64,000 nt of DNA from Verrucomicrobiota bacterium. GTDB taxonomy: Bacteria; Verrucomicrobiota; Lentisphaeria; JABSQK01; JAJFLO01. Below the pieces are notes generated by a model. The model ran no database searches. It worked only from the letters and a program-made list of their open reading frames with translations, and was not told the origin of the DNA. This document shows, piece by piece, positions 30,831-41,727 of this stretch. Every line of letters starts with the position of its first letter. The stretch's first letter is position 1. The stretch spans positions 1 through 64,000 of the forward strand of contig JAJFLO010000359.1 of assembly GCA_021772675.1 (NCBI GenBank), written 5' to 3'. The position numbers were made by a program, and so were the translations under genes.

Positions 30831-31070
30831 ATGACAGCAAAACCGGAAGTAGTTACAGACATTGAACAAAATCTTGAATCAGCCAAAAATCACGTTGCAA
30901 AAGGTGAACTTGAGGAAAGTATTCCATTTATTCAAAAAGCAGAACAAACCTATTTTGATAACGAATCACTTATCCATGCAACACACCCAAAAAGCAAATA
31001 TAATATATTTTGTGTACAAGAAACATTTAACAATCATCCGACGCAGTACTCGTCATACCAAGCAACATAG
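30831..31070 (+). CDS. small hypothetical protein
   Basis: MTAKPEVVTDIEQNLESAKNHVAKGELEESIPFIQKAEQTYFDN... Confidence 0.35.
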   Translation: MTAKPEVVTDIEQNLESAKNHVAKGELEESIPFIQKAEQTYFDNESLIHATHPKSKYNIFCVQETFNNHPTQYSSYQAT

Positions 31071-31208
31071 TATGATAAAGAAGTTTAGCTAAAAGCAAAC
31101 ATCTAAAAATGGAAAATTTGTCTAAAAAGTCCTATCCTGTTCAATTGAAAGAGCCCTGAATTTTTACTTATTCAGGGACTCATTATCGCTACTAGCCAAT
31201 ATTATTTT

Positions 31209-31790
31209 TTAGTAGGGGCCTCTTGGAAAATTCATAAGAAATTTATTTTTTTTACGAGCTATTTCAAAGTCTTTGGCTCTGATTAAAGTAGTTCCTCTAC
31301 TCCCAGGTACGGATAAGGTACTAGCCTTCATATTAGCCACCGTAAACTGGAGAAAATCTCCCGGAATTCTGTGATGCTCAGTCGACATTTTTATTACAAC
31401 CCAAGCTCCACCGTATAAGTCATCTGCAAAAAATAAATTAACTCCAATGCTTTTGATAAAATCTTCGGTATGGGAAATCCATAATTGGTTCAATTTAGGG
31501 AAAATTACAGGAAAGTATCGATCTTTAATGAAGTCAGGATCATTGAGTTCCCCTTTTCTCCATCGACCGTTAACAAATGCCTGAATTTCAATTTTAGGTT
31601 TATACCCAGTTCCAGAGATTTTAACATATACCGGGACTTTTGAGCCTCCCTGAATATACCCTTTGTATTCGCCAATCAGATGATCAAATTTGCTGGCATC
31701 AAATGTTTCTCCTGATGCGAAATTACTACCTATGATTATGACTGTGAGACAAACAATTAAAAACTGAATGTGGTTGGTTCTATTTTTCAT
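31209..31790 (-). CDS. secreted hypothetical protein
   Basis: 193 aa with signal-peptide-like N-term. Confidence 0.55.
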   Translation of the reverse strand: MKNRTNHIQFLIVCLTVIIIGSNFASGETFDASKFDHLIGEYKGYIQGGSKVPVYVKISGTGYKPKIEIQAFVNGRWRKGELNDPDFIKDRYFPVIFPKLNQLWISHTEDFIKSIGVNLFFADDLYGGAWVVIKMSTEHHRIPGDFLQFTVANMKASTLSVPGSRGTTLIRAKDFEIARKKNKFLMNFPRGPY

Positions 31791-31828
31791 TTATATATCC
31801 TCTCTGATTTATTAGTTTTATAGATATT

Positions 31829-32534
31829 TTAGTTAACTTGAATAGTAATTAGTCCTTGTGCATGCTTTCCATTAGGACGTAATTTGAAAGACCTAAGAAG
31901 ACTTAAATCAGATTTAAGCTTGGAGGCAATGAGTGCATCACTGGGATTAAATATGATGCTTTTGACGCTTGATCCACCACCTCCAACACCCATTTTTTCG
32001 ATTGCAGTCGCACCAAATCTTTGCAGTGTACGTTCAAGTTCCACGGAAATATCACCACTACCATTTCTAACCCATATTCGAAAATTACTACCTGTCTAGC
32101 CACTGCGAATTAGAAGAGCTAGTATTTGTGTTACTGGAATAGTAATTATTGTTTTGCGACTGATGCTCGTCTTGAACGTGGGACCTTAGTTTTCGAAGTC
32201 TAACCGTTTTGAAGTCTTCGTCATTCGGCCAAGTCTGCATCCAGGTAAAAACTTCATAGCCAGGTGCAACAACTTTCATTTCATAAACTGAAGGAGGATA
32301 GCCACCACTCATACCCATGCGATGATTAAACCCGTTTGAATAGTTACCAATGCGTCTCTTTTTTGAAAAACTCTCAACTTTAAAACTACGAAAGTAATCC
32401 AGTTCTAAGATGCGATAGAAAAACTGTGCAGATGAAATAAGATCTTCACGATCATCAACTAAAAGAACATTTAAGTGACCTGCATGGACAATTGTAGAAT
32501 ATAGGGTTAATAAAATTATGATTCGTTTTAACAT
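31829..32534 (-). pseudogene. secreted hypothetical protein split by a frameshift
   Basis: signal-peptide ORF 32088-32534 abuts ORF 31829-32044 in another frame; the join (TGSNFRIWVRNGSGDISVELERTLQRF...) needs a single 1-nt correction near 32093. Confidence 0.4.
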
Positions 32535-32603
32535 TAATAGTCTCCATTTTGGTTGTGTTATTTATTAGTTCAAGAGATTTTGACAGGGGATATTTTGGCA
32601 ATA

Positions 32604-33886
32604 TCATTTAGGTGATCGGGAAAGAAATTTAGTAATAGCTACTGGGAGGGACTCTTGGTCTTTTATATTGAATTTCTTACTATGCCCATCAATGAATAAT
32701 ACATTTATCCATCCCTTATCTATTATTCCTGGTTTTGTGAATGCCAAAGGTACATCGGTAGGATTATCGTTATCGTCTTTTAACCCACTTCCAAGATAAA
32801 TGTAGTCACATTTTCCTTGATTTATCTCATCCCCATTATTGGGGATTTTTGTTGAAAAATTGGGACTGACAAATGATTTTCCTTGACCCAAGTAACCGTG
32901 GTCCAGTAATATACCCAAATCATTCGGAAAAAAGCCGTCGTACTCTCCCGCATACATAAGCAAAGCCAAACCAATTTTTCTAATTATGGATCGATCGGCT
33001 TGTAGCGTGAAATCTGCATCATTTTCCGAAATGAATTCACCTCCCGTAGTAAGTTGGCCAGAATCACTTCCTGAATATGCATGCGAAATTATTCTGTTTT
33101 CATGAAGTTCGAATTTTATCTTTGAATCGAATCCATCTTTTGCCATAATCACATTATTTGAAAGCAAAAAATAATCATAACTATCATTATCGTACAGAAG
33201 TTCTTTTTCACTGATAAAATCAAATATCACCTCAGCACTTTTGGGATCATGCCATTTGCCTCTTAGACTTTGAAAAGCTTTTGATTGTGATAATACGGAT
33301 ACTTTACGTAATTTATAGATGCGAGTATTGTGAGCATCATCGACAATATGAATTAAGGAAAGTTTATCGTCTTCGAGAATTATATCGAAGAATATTTCAC
33401 GGTCCCCTTTGGTGAACAGCATTTTATTATCGGGTGTTAATTTCCATGAACTATTATTTATATTTTGTTTATTAGTAAGGGAATTTTTTTGCTCATTTTC
33501 TTGATTTGGCTTAGGTTTGTTCCTTTGTTTTTTTAGCCGGAGAAGTCTTCGTTTTTCAAAAAGGTCTTGTTCTAACGCTAGCGATTGCTTCTTTTTTATT
33601 TCTTCGTTTTTGTCTTTGTTTTTGTTTGACGTGAAGAAAGTCCTTTCTTTTGCCACCACTTTTCAATTCGAATAGTACATACTGAGTATTTAAGTCGAAT
33701 TCATTTGAGGTTAAAGTCCCATACCAGATACCAATGAATTTTTCTTCTTTTGAAAATGGCATTGAGCAACCGTTTACCAAAATTAAAAAGGAAATTAGAG
33801 GAAGGATTTTAAACTTAAGAAGGTGAGTTTTAAATCGGTTGAAGATTGAATTGTTTACGCGTTCTGATGACTGGGAGTTGTCCATA
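32604..33886 (-). pseudogene. lipoprotein split by a frameshift, C-term resembling DUF1559/pseudopilin H-X9-DG segments
   Basis: lipobox ORF (ISFLILVNGCSM, within 33556-34047) runs into ORF 32604-33659 in another frame; C-term ALLMYAGEYDGFFPNDL...INVLFIDGHSKKF. Confidence 0.4.
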
Positions 33887-34268
33887 TTTTTCAGCTTCCT
33901 TTGGTTTTTCCCTCGGCAACCAGTCAGCAAAAAAAAGGACGCCGACTCTATATGCTCAAGCTGAGGTACTGGTATACCTATCACAGAACATAAGAGCAGC
34001 GTCCAATTATGGAACGCAACTCCGGATGTGTTTCTGTGATTGATCAAAAAAATTACCAGTTTTTCAGCGTTGAAACACGCAACCGAAGGTTACGATTATT
34101 TAATTTTTTTGATAGCTTTTTGAGTAGTTTATCTTACATAGAAAATCACTTTTATAATTGGTTGAATTTTTTAGTAAAAACAATTACAACTATAATACCT
34201 ACATTGGCTCATAAATTCCAATGTATGTGTATATGAATATTTTGAGAATACGCAATTCAATAAAACTT

Positions 34269-34622
34269 TTATCTTAATATTTGATAAACAATTTCTAAAT
34301 GCTTCATCAGCTTCTTCCCCTTATCTGTAATTGAAAAATTACCTTCTTTATCAATCACATCGATTTCGACAAAGGCATTGAGAACTCGCTGAAGAGTGGT
34401 GTGGGACATCTTGACTTTTCTAAACATCTCCGAATAAGTTCGTTTTTTTCCGTTAAGCAATTTCAGTATTTCCAATCCACAAAGCAATTGTTTTGATCCG
34501 AATAGTCTCATTGAGAATTTATAGAAATATTTATATATAACTGTTACATCGTTATATCGATGCAAATGCCAAAAGACAAATATACAATAAAGAAAATAAT
34601 TAGAGTTTCCCGAGATTTCCAT
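34269..34622 (-). CDS. winged-helix DNA-binding protein
   Basis: LLCGLEILKLLNGKKRTYSEMFRKVKMSHTTLQRVLNAFVEIDVIDKEGNFSITDKGKKLM. Confidence 0.55.
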   Translation of the reverse strand: MEISGNSNYFLYCIFVFWHLHRYNDVTVIYKYFYKFSMRLFGSKQLLCGLEILKLLNGKKRTYSEMFRKVKMSHTTLQRVLNAFVEIDVIDKEGNFSITDKGKKLMKHLEIVYQILR

Positions 34623-34804
34623 TTAGTTCTGGTAGGAGTAATGATTGCAAATGAATTGCATAGCATCTGCAAAGAGCTAAAAAAACGAAATCAGTAAAAC
34701 ATACACACTCAGGACGAGGACGGGTAATATTCTGATTTACTAGGGCAATTTTACCCTATGGATTCACCACTATATTTATTAACGACTGGTTTTAAATAGT
34801 TAGT

Positions 34805-35122
34805 ATGTGGAATGAACCAACCGAAAAACAGCTACACCAGATTCCAGCAATGTATTCAAATCCTGAAAAGGATTCTCTTGAATTAAAAATACATGAACAT
34901 TTTTTCATTGGCGGATGTGATTGGTATGCTGCTGAATATGATCCCAAAGATCGGGTTTTCTTTGGGTACGCTATTCTAAATGACGATCGTCAAAATGCTG
35001 AATGGGGATACTTCTCTTACAATGAATTAAAAGATATCAATATCCAAGGGATTCAGGTTGATAGAGATTTGTACTGGGAACCCAAGAAAGCAGGGGAAAT
35101 CGAAAAAATAGTCAATAAATAA
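34805..35122 (+). CDS. DUF2958-like protein (copy 2)
   Basis: MWNEPTEKQLHQIPAMY...GGCDWYAAEYDPKD...NAEWGYFSYNEL...VDRDLYWEP. Confidence 0.8.
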   Translation: MWNEPTEKQLHQIPAMYSNPEKDSLELKIHEHFFIGGCDWYAAEYDPKDRVFFGYAILNDDRQNAEWGYFSYNELKDINIQGIQVDRDLYWEPKKAGEIEKIVNK

Positions 35123-35464
35123 ATCAATATTCCAATTGATCAAATACCTATACTTGCTCGACTTGAAGTTTATTAAGGATTTAAGAAACGCTCATAATGA
35201 GCAAATGGTGTTCAATTTGTCCTAACTTAGATGGTGGAATGTTGAGTTTTTTGGGGATGATATGGGGGCAAACCACATTATATTTGAACGTGATTTTTGG
35301 GAATATAATTTTCATGACCCTTTTTTAGATTTTGATGGTATATTACTTCATTGGGTTATTTCTTAGAATTAGCTTATCGTGGGCATCTAAGCCATTCTAT
35401 ACCCCAAATACCTATTGGTAATTTTTACAGAATTTTAAGGAAAATATACTACAGGAGTCAAGTG

Positions 35465-36808
35465 ATGAAGGCTCATATATTAATGCTGGTATTATCTGTA
35501 ATACTTATGGTATTATCAGCCCATGCAGATGTTGAATCGTTATCTCTTGGCAAATCATTTTACACAGATGAGGAAAAGATTGAATTTATTGGGACTGAAG
35601 AAGACGGGAATCAACAAGTTTCAGTGGCCATCAAAAAAGGTGGTAGCACAATAACACTGCTAGGAGATCCTTCATCAGATGCAGATGGGACCTTCGCCAC
35701 AATTCCCCGATTGGTAGAAGACATTTTTACCTCTATTGGAACTTATGAGGCAATTGCGTTTACATCAACTCAAAAAATTGAAGATGGAATTATACTAAAT
35801 TTAGAGTATGACGGTAGTAAAGTTGCAGAGGTTTCACAAATAGTTGCACCAAGACCGCCACAAATAACTGTCCCAGAAGATGAAATTGTCAGTGTTTTTG
35901 TTAAATACGAAACTGAACCAGCAGATCAAGAACTCGTTGGGCTTGGATTACATGTTCACTATGATTCGACTCAGGTGACAGTAGAAGACGTAACAAGAGT
36001 TAGGCGCAAAAGCAACATCCTATCAACGTCATCGACTGGGTATGCGGGGCCCTACAATGACGATTCTAATACTGATAACGACACCTCAACCAATAAATAC
36101 CTTGTCTTTGCATGGGCGCAGCATGAATACGATTCAGTGAACCAAACTATTTTACCATCTGAATTCTTTCCCGGGATATTGGCAAAAATTAACTTTCGTA
36201 CAGCAACTAACTTTGCCGCATCGACAACAGTTAACTTTCATGCAAAGTCAACGGCAGTTGGATATAGTTTCCAAACAACCTCTTTAACTATTTCAAAAGG
36301 TGACCTTCAAATTACTCAGGGTATTGAACTGCATGTGGGATGGAATCAAATTTCCCTTAATGTAAATCCGGCAAACAATGCAGCAGAAAGTATTTTTTCA
36401 GATTTGATAGATGAAAATAGTTTAACGAAAGCCTTCAGTAAAACTGAGAATTTTGATCCAACATCTACAGAAAACACCCTTACAGCTATAAGTCAGGGAT
36501 CAGGGTACTGGTTACATTCAGATAAAGAATCAATGCTTATAGTTACTGGTACACCAATAGAGACTTCATCTTCTATTTATGAACTAAAAAGAGGATGGAA
36601 TCATGTCGGTTTCGTTGCACAAAATCCTATTGATATTACAACTGCTCTCAATGATCTCATAGTAATTGGAAACCTCATTCGAATAATAGGGGAGGGGAAA
36701 AACTTTGATCCAGCTTTGCCATCAAGCCTCAATACATTAACCCAACTCAGACCTGATGTTGGGTATTGGATTAAGGTTAAGCATGATCAAGATTTCACCA
36801 TGCCGTAA
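35465..36808 (+). CDS. secreted protein with cohesin-like domain and two repeated beta domains
   Basis: signal peptide MKAHILMLVLSVILMVLSAHA; VSVFVKYETEPADQELVGLGLHVHYDSTQVTVEDV...; repeated GWNQISLNV / GWNHVGFVA segments. Confidence 0.6.
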   Translation: MKAHILMLVLSVILMVLSAHADVESLSLGKSFYTDEEKIEFIGTEEDGNQQVSVAIKKGGSTITLLGDPSSDADGTFATIPRLVEDIFTSIGTYEAIAFTSTQKIEDGIILNLEYDGSKVAEVSQIVAPRPPQITVPEDEIVSVFVKYETEPADQELVGLGLHVHYDSTQVTVEDVTRVRRKSNILSTSSTGYAGPYNDDSNTDNDTSTNKYLVFAWAQHEYDSVNQTILPSEFFPGILAKINFRTATNFAASTTVNFHAKSTAVGYSFQTTSLTISKGDLQITQGIELHVGWNQISLNVNPANNAAESIFSDLIDENSLTKAFSKTENFDPTSTENTLTAISQGSGYWLHSDKESMLIVTGTPIETSSSIYELKRGWNHVGFVAQNPIDITTALNDLIVIGNLIRIIGEGKNFDPALPSSLNTLTQLRPDVGYWIKVKHDQDFTMP

Positions 36809-36840
36809 AATTATTTGAATAAACAAAAAGGAAAACAAAA

Positions 36841-38031
36841 ATGTATAAAATTAAGCTAATCATAGTTACTTTTTTAACCGTTTTTTGTTGTGTCTCAATC
36901 GCTCAAAATACGGCACCTGAAGTAGAAATAACAGAAATAACTCAATCAGGAATTAGTACTGAAAAAATCGTAACGGTGTTCTTCAATTTTCGTGATGTTG
37001 ATCATGACCCTCTAACAGTAAAACTAAATGTATCAACTGATGCAGGGGCAACCTGGGACACCGAATTAGCGAGAACACTCTCTGGAGACACATTTGTCAT
37101 GGCAAGTCCATCATGGCAGTTTGGGGCAATAACATGGCTCGCAGGCCAAGACTGGCCTGATCAGTTTTCTGATCAAATGAAGATAGAAATTGTCGTAGAT
37201 GATATTCAAGGAGGGTTGTACCTGGTGGTTGACGTTTCATTAGGACCTACTTCCGATTATTATCCATTTCAATTTTTTGAAGAAGAACCAATTGATTTGC
37301 TTACCAATAATGTGTACAAAACAAGCAAAATTATCCTGCGCCATATTCCTTCAGGTGTGTTTGCGATGGGATCACCTTCGTTTGAACTGGGACATGAGTC
37401 TGATGAAACTATTCATACCGTAACGTTGACAACTGATTTTTATATAGGCGTATTTGAAGTTACTCAAAAACAATGGGAGCTAGTTGTAGGTGACTTTACG
37501 GGGGATAGTAGACCTATGCGAAGACGCTGGGATCATATTCGAGGTACAAGGAATACATCCAGTGTACCTCAAGGTGATTCTTTTATAGAAAGATTGATTG
37601 ACCGTACAGGTTTGATATTTGAATTGCCGACTGAAGCTCAGTGGGAATTTGCTTGTCGTGCTGGTACTACAACTGCATTGAATAGCGGAAAAAATCTTAT
37701 ATCAGAAGAAAATGATCCAAATATGAATCAGGTGGGACTCTATAAATTTAATGGTGGCAATAATGGGACCGGAGCCGTGGGAGCATTTATCCCAAATGCA
37801 TGGGGATTATATGATATGCATGGAAACGTGTCGGAATGGTGCCTTGATGAATACAAAAGCAATCTTGGAACTTTGCCGTTAACAAATCCAATTACAAATG
37901 GTAGTTCGTCTAAAACTATACGTGGTGGAGCATATAATCAAAATGCTAATCAATGTCGTTCTGCAAGTCGTTCTTTATCTAACTACAGTAGTAGTAATTC
38001 TGGTTTTCGTATTTCTGGAAGTGTGTTTTAG
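36841..38031 (+). CDS. secreted formylglycine-generating-enzyme (SUMF1)-like protein
   Basis: IPSGVFAMGSPSFE...IGVFEVTQKQWELV...FELPTEAQWEFACRAGT...GLYDMHGNVSEWCLDEY...RGGAYNQ...GFRI. Confidence 0.85.
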   Translation: MYKIKLIIVTFLTVFCCVSIAQNTAPEVEITEITQSGISTEKIVTVFFNFRDVDHDPLTVKLNVSTDAGATWDTELARTLSGDTFVMASPSWQFGAITWLAGQDWPDQFSDQMKIEIVVDDIQGGLYLVVDVSLGPTSDYYPFQFFEEEPIDLLTNNVYKTSKIILRHIPSGVFAMGSPSFELGHESDETIHTVTLTTDFYIGVFEVTQKQWELVVGDFTGDSRPMRRRWDHIRGTRNTSSVPQGDSFIERLIDRTGLIFELPTEAQWEFACRAGTTTALNSGKNLISEENDPNMNQVGLYKFNGGNNGTGAVGAFIPNAWGLYDMHGNVSEWCLDEYKSNLGTLPLTNPITNGSSSKTIRGGAYNQNANQCRSASRSLSNYSSSNSGFRISGSVF

Positions 38032-38085
38032 ATCTTTTTTCTCACTCTCTTGTCCAAATTAGTACAATTAATAACATAGCTGTTT

Positions 38086-39312
38086 ATGAAAAGGTATTCT
38101 CTAATAGCACTATTTATTCTTTCCACCACTGCAAACGCAAACTTTGCAACGCACATATCAGAAACATTTACACTCGATAGTAGAGTTCCTGATATCATCA
38201 TAAATACACTCAACCACCCAGCACTTGAAAATGATACAGGTGCCGACCGATCCGAAATTCTGCAACTTGATACAAGAGTACCAAATATCATTACCAATCC
38301 ACTTCCCGACATAATCTCCGAATCACAATTTGGTAGTTTCCAATCAGATACATTTACTTTAGATACACGTGTGCCCAATATCATTATTGATCAATTTCCA
38401 GGATCACCATTAGGTGTTGGGACCGGACAATTCCAAAGCAGTCTTTTTGTATTAGATACAAGAATTCCAGCAATTACCATAAAACAGCTTCCTGCTACAT
38501 TAATCGAAAATGATACAGGTAGTTTCCAATTAAGCCTTCCTATACTGGACACAAAAATCCCTGCTCATATTATCGATCCACTTCCAGTATTAGCACTTGA
38601 AAACAATAAAGGCATTTATCAGTCGTTTCTCTTTTTACTTGATACTCGAATCCCCAATTCTATTGCTCCTACTGCAAGTGCAGATACCTTTACAGTTTTT
38701 TCAAATACTGTTGCAAACCCCCTCAACGTTTTAACTAATGATTCTTTTGCACCAGATACAGGTGAAACTCTTAGTATTGCCTTTGTCAATTTAGGAAATC
38801 AAGGAGCAGTAATATCTACTGATGGCAATCAAATTTTTTATTCACCAAAATTGGATTTTGTCGGAAACGAAATCTTTACCTATATCTTATCCGATGGCAA
38901 ACCCGCGAGTTACGACAACGGGATAGTAACGGTCAAAGTCAATCCACCACCACCTTCAGCTCTTGATATCGATGATGATGGAATAGCAGATGCATTATCT
39001 GACGGAGTAATGATTCTCCGCTTTATTCAAAGTGTTGGAAGTTCACAAACGGGACTTTCAGCAAGTGTCGTAGGTGTCGATTGTGATCGGTGTGAAGAAA
39101 TTAATCTTAAAAATTTCATTTCATCAGCCTACCAAGAAGGTAAATACGATGTAGATGGGGATAGTGTAATTGATTCTGATGATGGAACCCTGATTCTACG
39201 TTTTTTGTTCGGAGTAAAAGAACAATCACTAATCGATGGATTGGATTTAACTGGTTGTGTGCGTTGCGATCCAACCGTAATTCAAAACCACTTAATCGAC
39301 ATGCTGCCTTGA
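38086..39312 (+). CDS. secreted protein with 31-aa repeats and dockerin-like EF-hand C-term
   Basis: LDTR[V/I]P repeats; DIDDDGIADALSDGVMILRFIQ and DVDGDSVIDSDDGTLILRFLFG. Confidence 0.75.
   Translation: MKRYSLIALFILSTTANANFATHISETFTLDSRVPDIIINTLNHPALENDTGADRSEILQLDTRVPNIITNPLPDIISESQFGSFQSDTFTLDTRVPNIIIDQFPGSPLGVGTGQFQSSLFVLDTRIPAITIKQLPATLIENDTGSFQLSLPILDTKIPAHIIDPLPVLALENNKGIYQSFLFLLDTRIPNSIAPTASADTFTVFSNTVANPLNVLTNDSFAPDTGETLSIAFVNLGNQGAVISTDGNQIFYSPKLDFVGNEIFTYILSDGKPASYDNGIVTVKVNPPPPSALDIDDDGIADALSDGVMILRFIQSVGSSQTGLSASVVGVDCDRCEEINLKNFISSAYQEGKYDVDGDSVIDSDDGTLILRFLFGVKEQSLIDGLDLTGCVRCDPTVIQNHLIDMLP
38167..38670 (+). repeat. in-frame 93-bp (31-aa) repeat, five full units plus a partial one
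   Basis: FTLDSRVPDIII..., LQLDTRVPNIIT..., FTLDTRVPNIII..., FVLDTRIPAITI..., PILDTKIPAHII..., FLLDTRIPN; each full unit is 31 residues. Confidence 0.85.
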
Positions 39313-39342
39313 GGGTGGTCATTCAATATAATAAACACGATA

Positions 39343-41124
39343 ATGAGTAAACCAATAAATTTTAGATTATTTCAACCTAAGTTTTGGTTTATCCAGTTTC
39401 TTGTAATTGTTTGTTTACAAATAAAAATCACTTCAGCGATGCCCACAGCGGAACAAAGCCAGTTTTACGAACAACTTGCTATCTTTTGGGCTCCGGTCAT
39501 CCTTCAAGACAGTGACAGTTCGAATTATCGAGCAGATTACATCACCAAATTTAATTACGACGGCAATTGGGATGGTTCAGATAACTGGGAAAACCTGAAT
39601 TCTTTTTCACTACCTGCATATGTGTATTATTGGGTAGTTGAATCGGAAACACATTGGTTCGTCGGTTATGCGTTTTTTCATCCAAGAGACTGGTCTGAAA
39701 TCTGTACTACAGCTAATTGTCACGAAAATGACTTGGAAGGAATAGTATTAACCATTGAAAAGGATGGCACAACTTTCGGCCAATTTTTACTAATGATTAC
39801 CGTCGCTCATATTGATTTTTTTTCATACATTGATGCCCATGATCCCAATTCAAGTAAAATTACAAACGGACAGGAAACCGTTGATGGTGATATTCAATTT
39901 ACCAATGGAATACCTATCATCTATATCGAAGCAAAAGGACATGGAATTAAAGGTGATAATCGATGGGAAAATAATGGTTTTCCTGGTGGAGACGGAATTG
40001 TTTATTATTATAAAGATATTGCTGAAGAACCCGAATCCGGTGTTGATTTAGATGTTGGATATGATTTGATTAACATTACTGATTCTGTGGAAGGGTTGTG
40101 GCCCCGGCGCTATGATTTCGGAACAACATTTGCAAACTATGGAGCCTTTTTGGGAAACACTCATGGTGCGAATGCTGCAAATGCACCATGGGGATGGGAT
40201 GATTGGAATGATGGAGCGGTATTTAAGCCGGATTTTTTTTCTGATCCAGCTCATTTGGTTGATGAATATCATGATGGATTCGGGACATTTTCACATACTT
40301 ATATCGGAAGTTCATTTGGAAACGTCATTGAAAGTTTTCATCCTTACCTGACTAATTATGACCGGACATGGACGTTTAAGATCCCAAACGCATCACAAGT
40401 GTTAGTTGATTTTGTTTCGGTAAGCCCTAATCAATTATTCGGCATTGATACCATGTTAGGAAAAGACACAATCAACGTATTTGATGTTAACGGTACTCTA
40501 ATAAATGAATATTCTGGCGAGATTCAAAACCCATCATTAGTTTTAGCTGGAAATACCGCCAGTATTCAATTAATAAGTGATGCTGCAACTATTGATTGGG
40601 GGTTTTATGCTGAAATAAAGCCCACGCCCCACATGAAAGTTGATAGTTCACAAATACGCCAATTTCTCCCTATAAATCAGACTATCGCATTGACACGAAC
40701 TATTGAAAATTTAAGCGCAATAGATTTATCCTGGAGTATTAACGAACAACCGCAGGTTGATTGGTTAATGATTACTCCATCATCGGGGGTAATAAGTGCC
40801 AGTGAAACGCAAAACCTTAGTATAAACTTTACGAGTGTTGGATTAAATTCTGGAGTGTATTCTACAACAATAGAAATAACGAGTAATGATCCTGGTCAGG
40901 GGAAAGTGGATATCTTTGTTGTGTTTGGTGTTGATACTGATGGAACATTTATTATCGATGTTGATGATAACGGGAAGGTTGATGGTCTTACAGATGCAAT
41001 ATTAATCATGCGTTATAGTTTTGGAGTTCGCGGAAACGAATTAATTCAAGATGCAGTTGCTACTGATTGTAATCGTTGTTCCGTTGAATCAATTGAAGCT
41101 TTTTTAAAATTGGTATTTCCTTGA
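39343..41124 (+). CDS. secreted protein with Vps62-like N-term and dockerin-like C-term
   Basis: FWAPVILQDSD...YYWVVESETHWFVGYAFFHPRDWSE; DVDDNGKVDGLTDAILIMRYSFG. Confidence 0.65.
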   Translation: MSKPINFRLFQPKFWFIQFLVIVCLQIKITSAMPTAEQSQFYEQLAIFWAPVILQDSDSSNYRADYITKFNYDGNWDGSDNWENLNSFSLPAYVYYWVVESETHWFVGYAFFHPRDWSEICTTANCHENDLEGIVLTIEKDGTTFGQFLLMITVAHIDFFSYIDAHDPNSSKITNGQETVDGDIQFTNGIPIIYIEAKGHGIKGDNRWENNGFPGGDGIVYYYKDIAEEPESGVDLDVGYDLINITDSVEGLWPRRYDFGTTFANYGAFLGNTHGANAANAPWGWDDWNDGAVFKPDFFSDPAHLVDEYHDGFGTFSHTYIGSSFGNVIESFHPYLTNYDRTWTFKIPNASQVLVDFVSVSPNQLFGIDTMLGKDTINVFDVNGTLINEYSGEIQNPSLVLAGNTASIQLISDAATIDWGFYAEIKPTPHMKVDSSQIRQFLPINQTIALTRTIENLSAIDLSWSINEQPQVDWLMITPSSGVISASETQNLSINFTSVGLNSGVYSTTIEITSNDPGQGKVDIFVVFGVDTDGTFIIDVDDNGKVDGLTDAILIMRYSFGVRGNELIQDAVATDCNRCSVESIEAFLKLVFP

Positions 41125-41727
41125 CTCATTGAAAGTAGAATTATTCTTGTGTGCAAAACTATGCCTTCATTACAATCATGACTGATTCAACAAAATCGGA
41201 CTTTTGTATTTTTGTCGAACAAAACCTATTTATAGTGTTTCCGGTGCTTTATAATGGCCTGCGTTTTATATATTTTGGTCATTCAATGATTTTAATTAAC
41301 CAGAAAGGTAAACGAATACCGAAATAATCTAAAAAAATCATTATAAAAATGAAATGTGTTTACTACCTGAAAAACTTCATATGGATAGGACCGGGTCTTA
41401 AAAAAAATGATGATCTTTAAGTCCTGCTAAAAGAGATCAACGACAAAGTCGATTACATAATCAAAACTTTGCGTGAATTTGTCAATTACTATACTACCTA
41501 AATTGCTAATCCTTAAAAATCTGTTTCTACACAGAAATCATTTCCTATATCCAAAATTCTAAAATCAACGGTTCTGTTTTGTGCTGATACCGGCAAGAAA
41601 CGGTTGAAAATCGACATTTAAATCGTAAGTTGCTAAAATTATCGGTACTGGGTATATTTTTCTTAAACTGGGTTCTGTGGGGTTTTAGACCCCGTTACAT
41701 ATCGCAGACTCAAAAGGAAATTGAAGG

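Noticed and set aside
41679-41693. GGGGT-tttag-ACCCC hairpin just upstream of the BREX HTH gene as a terminator
   Set aside because: Short stem with no following T-run; could be an operator but there is no independent support
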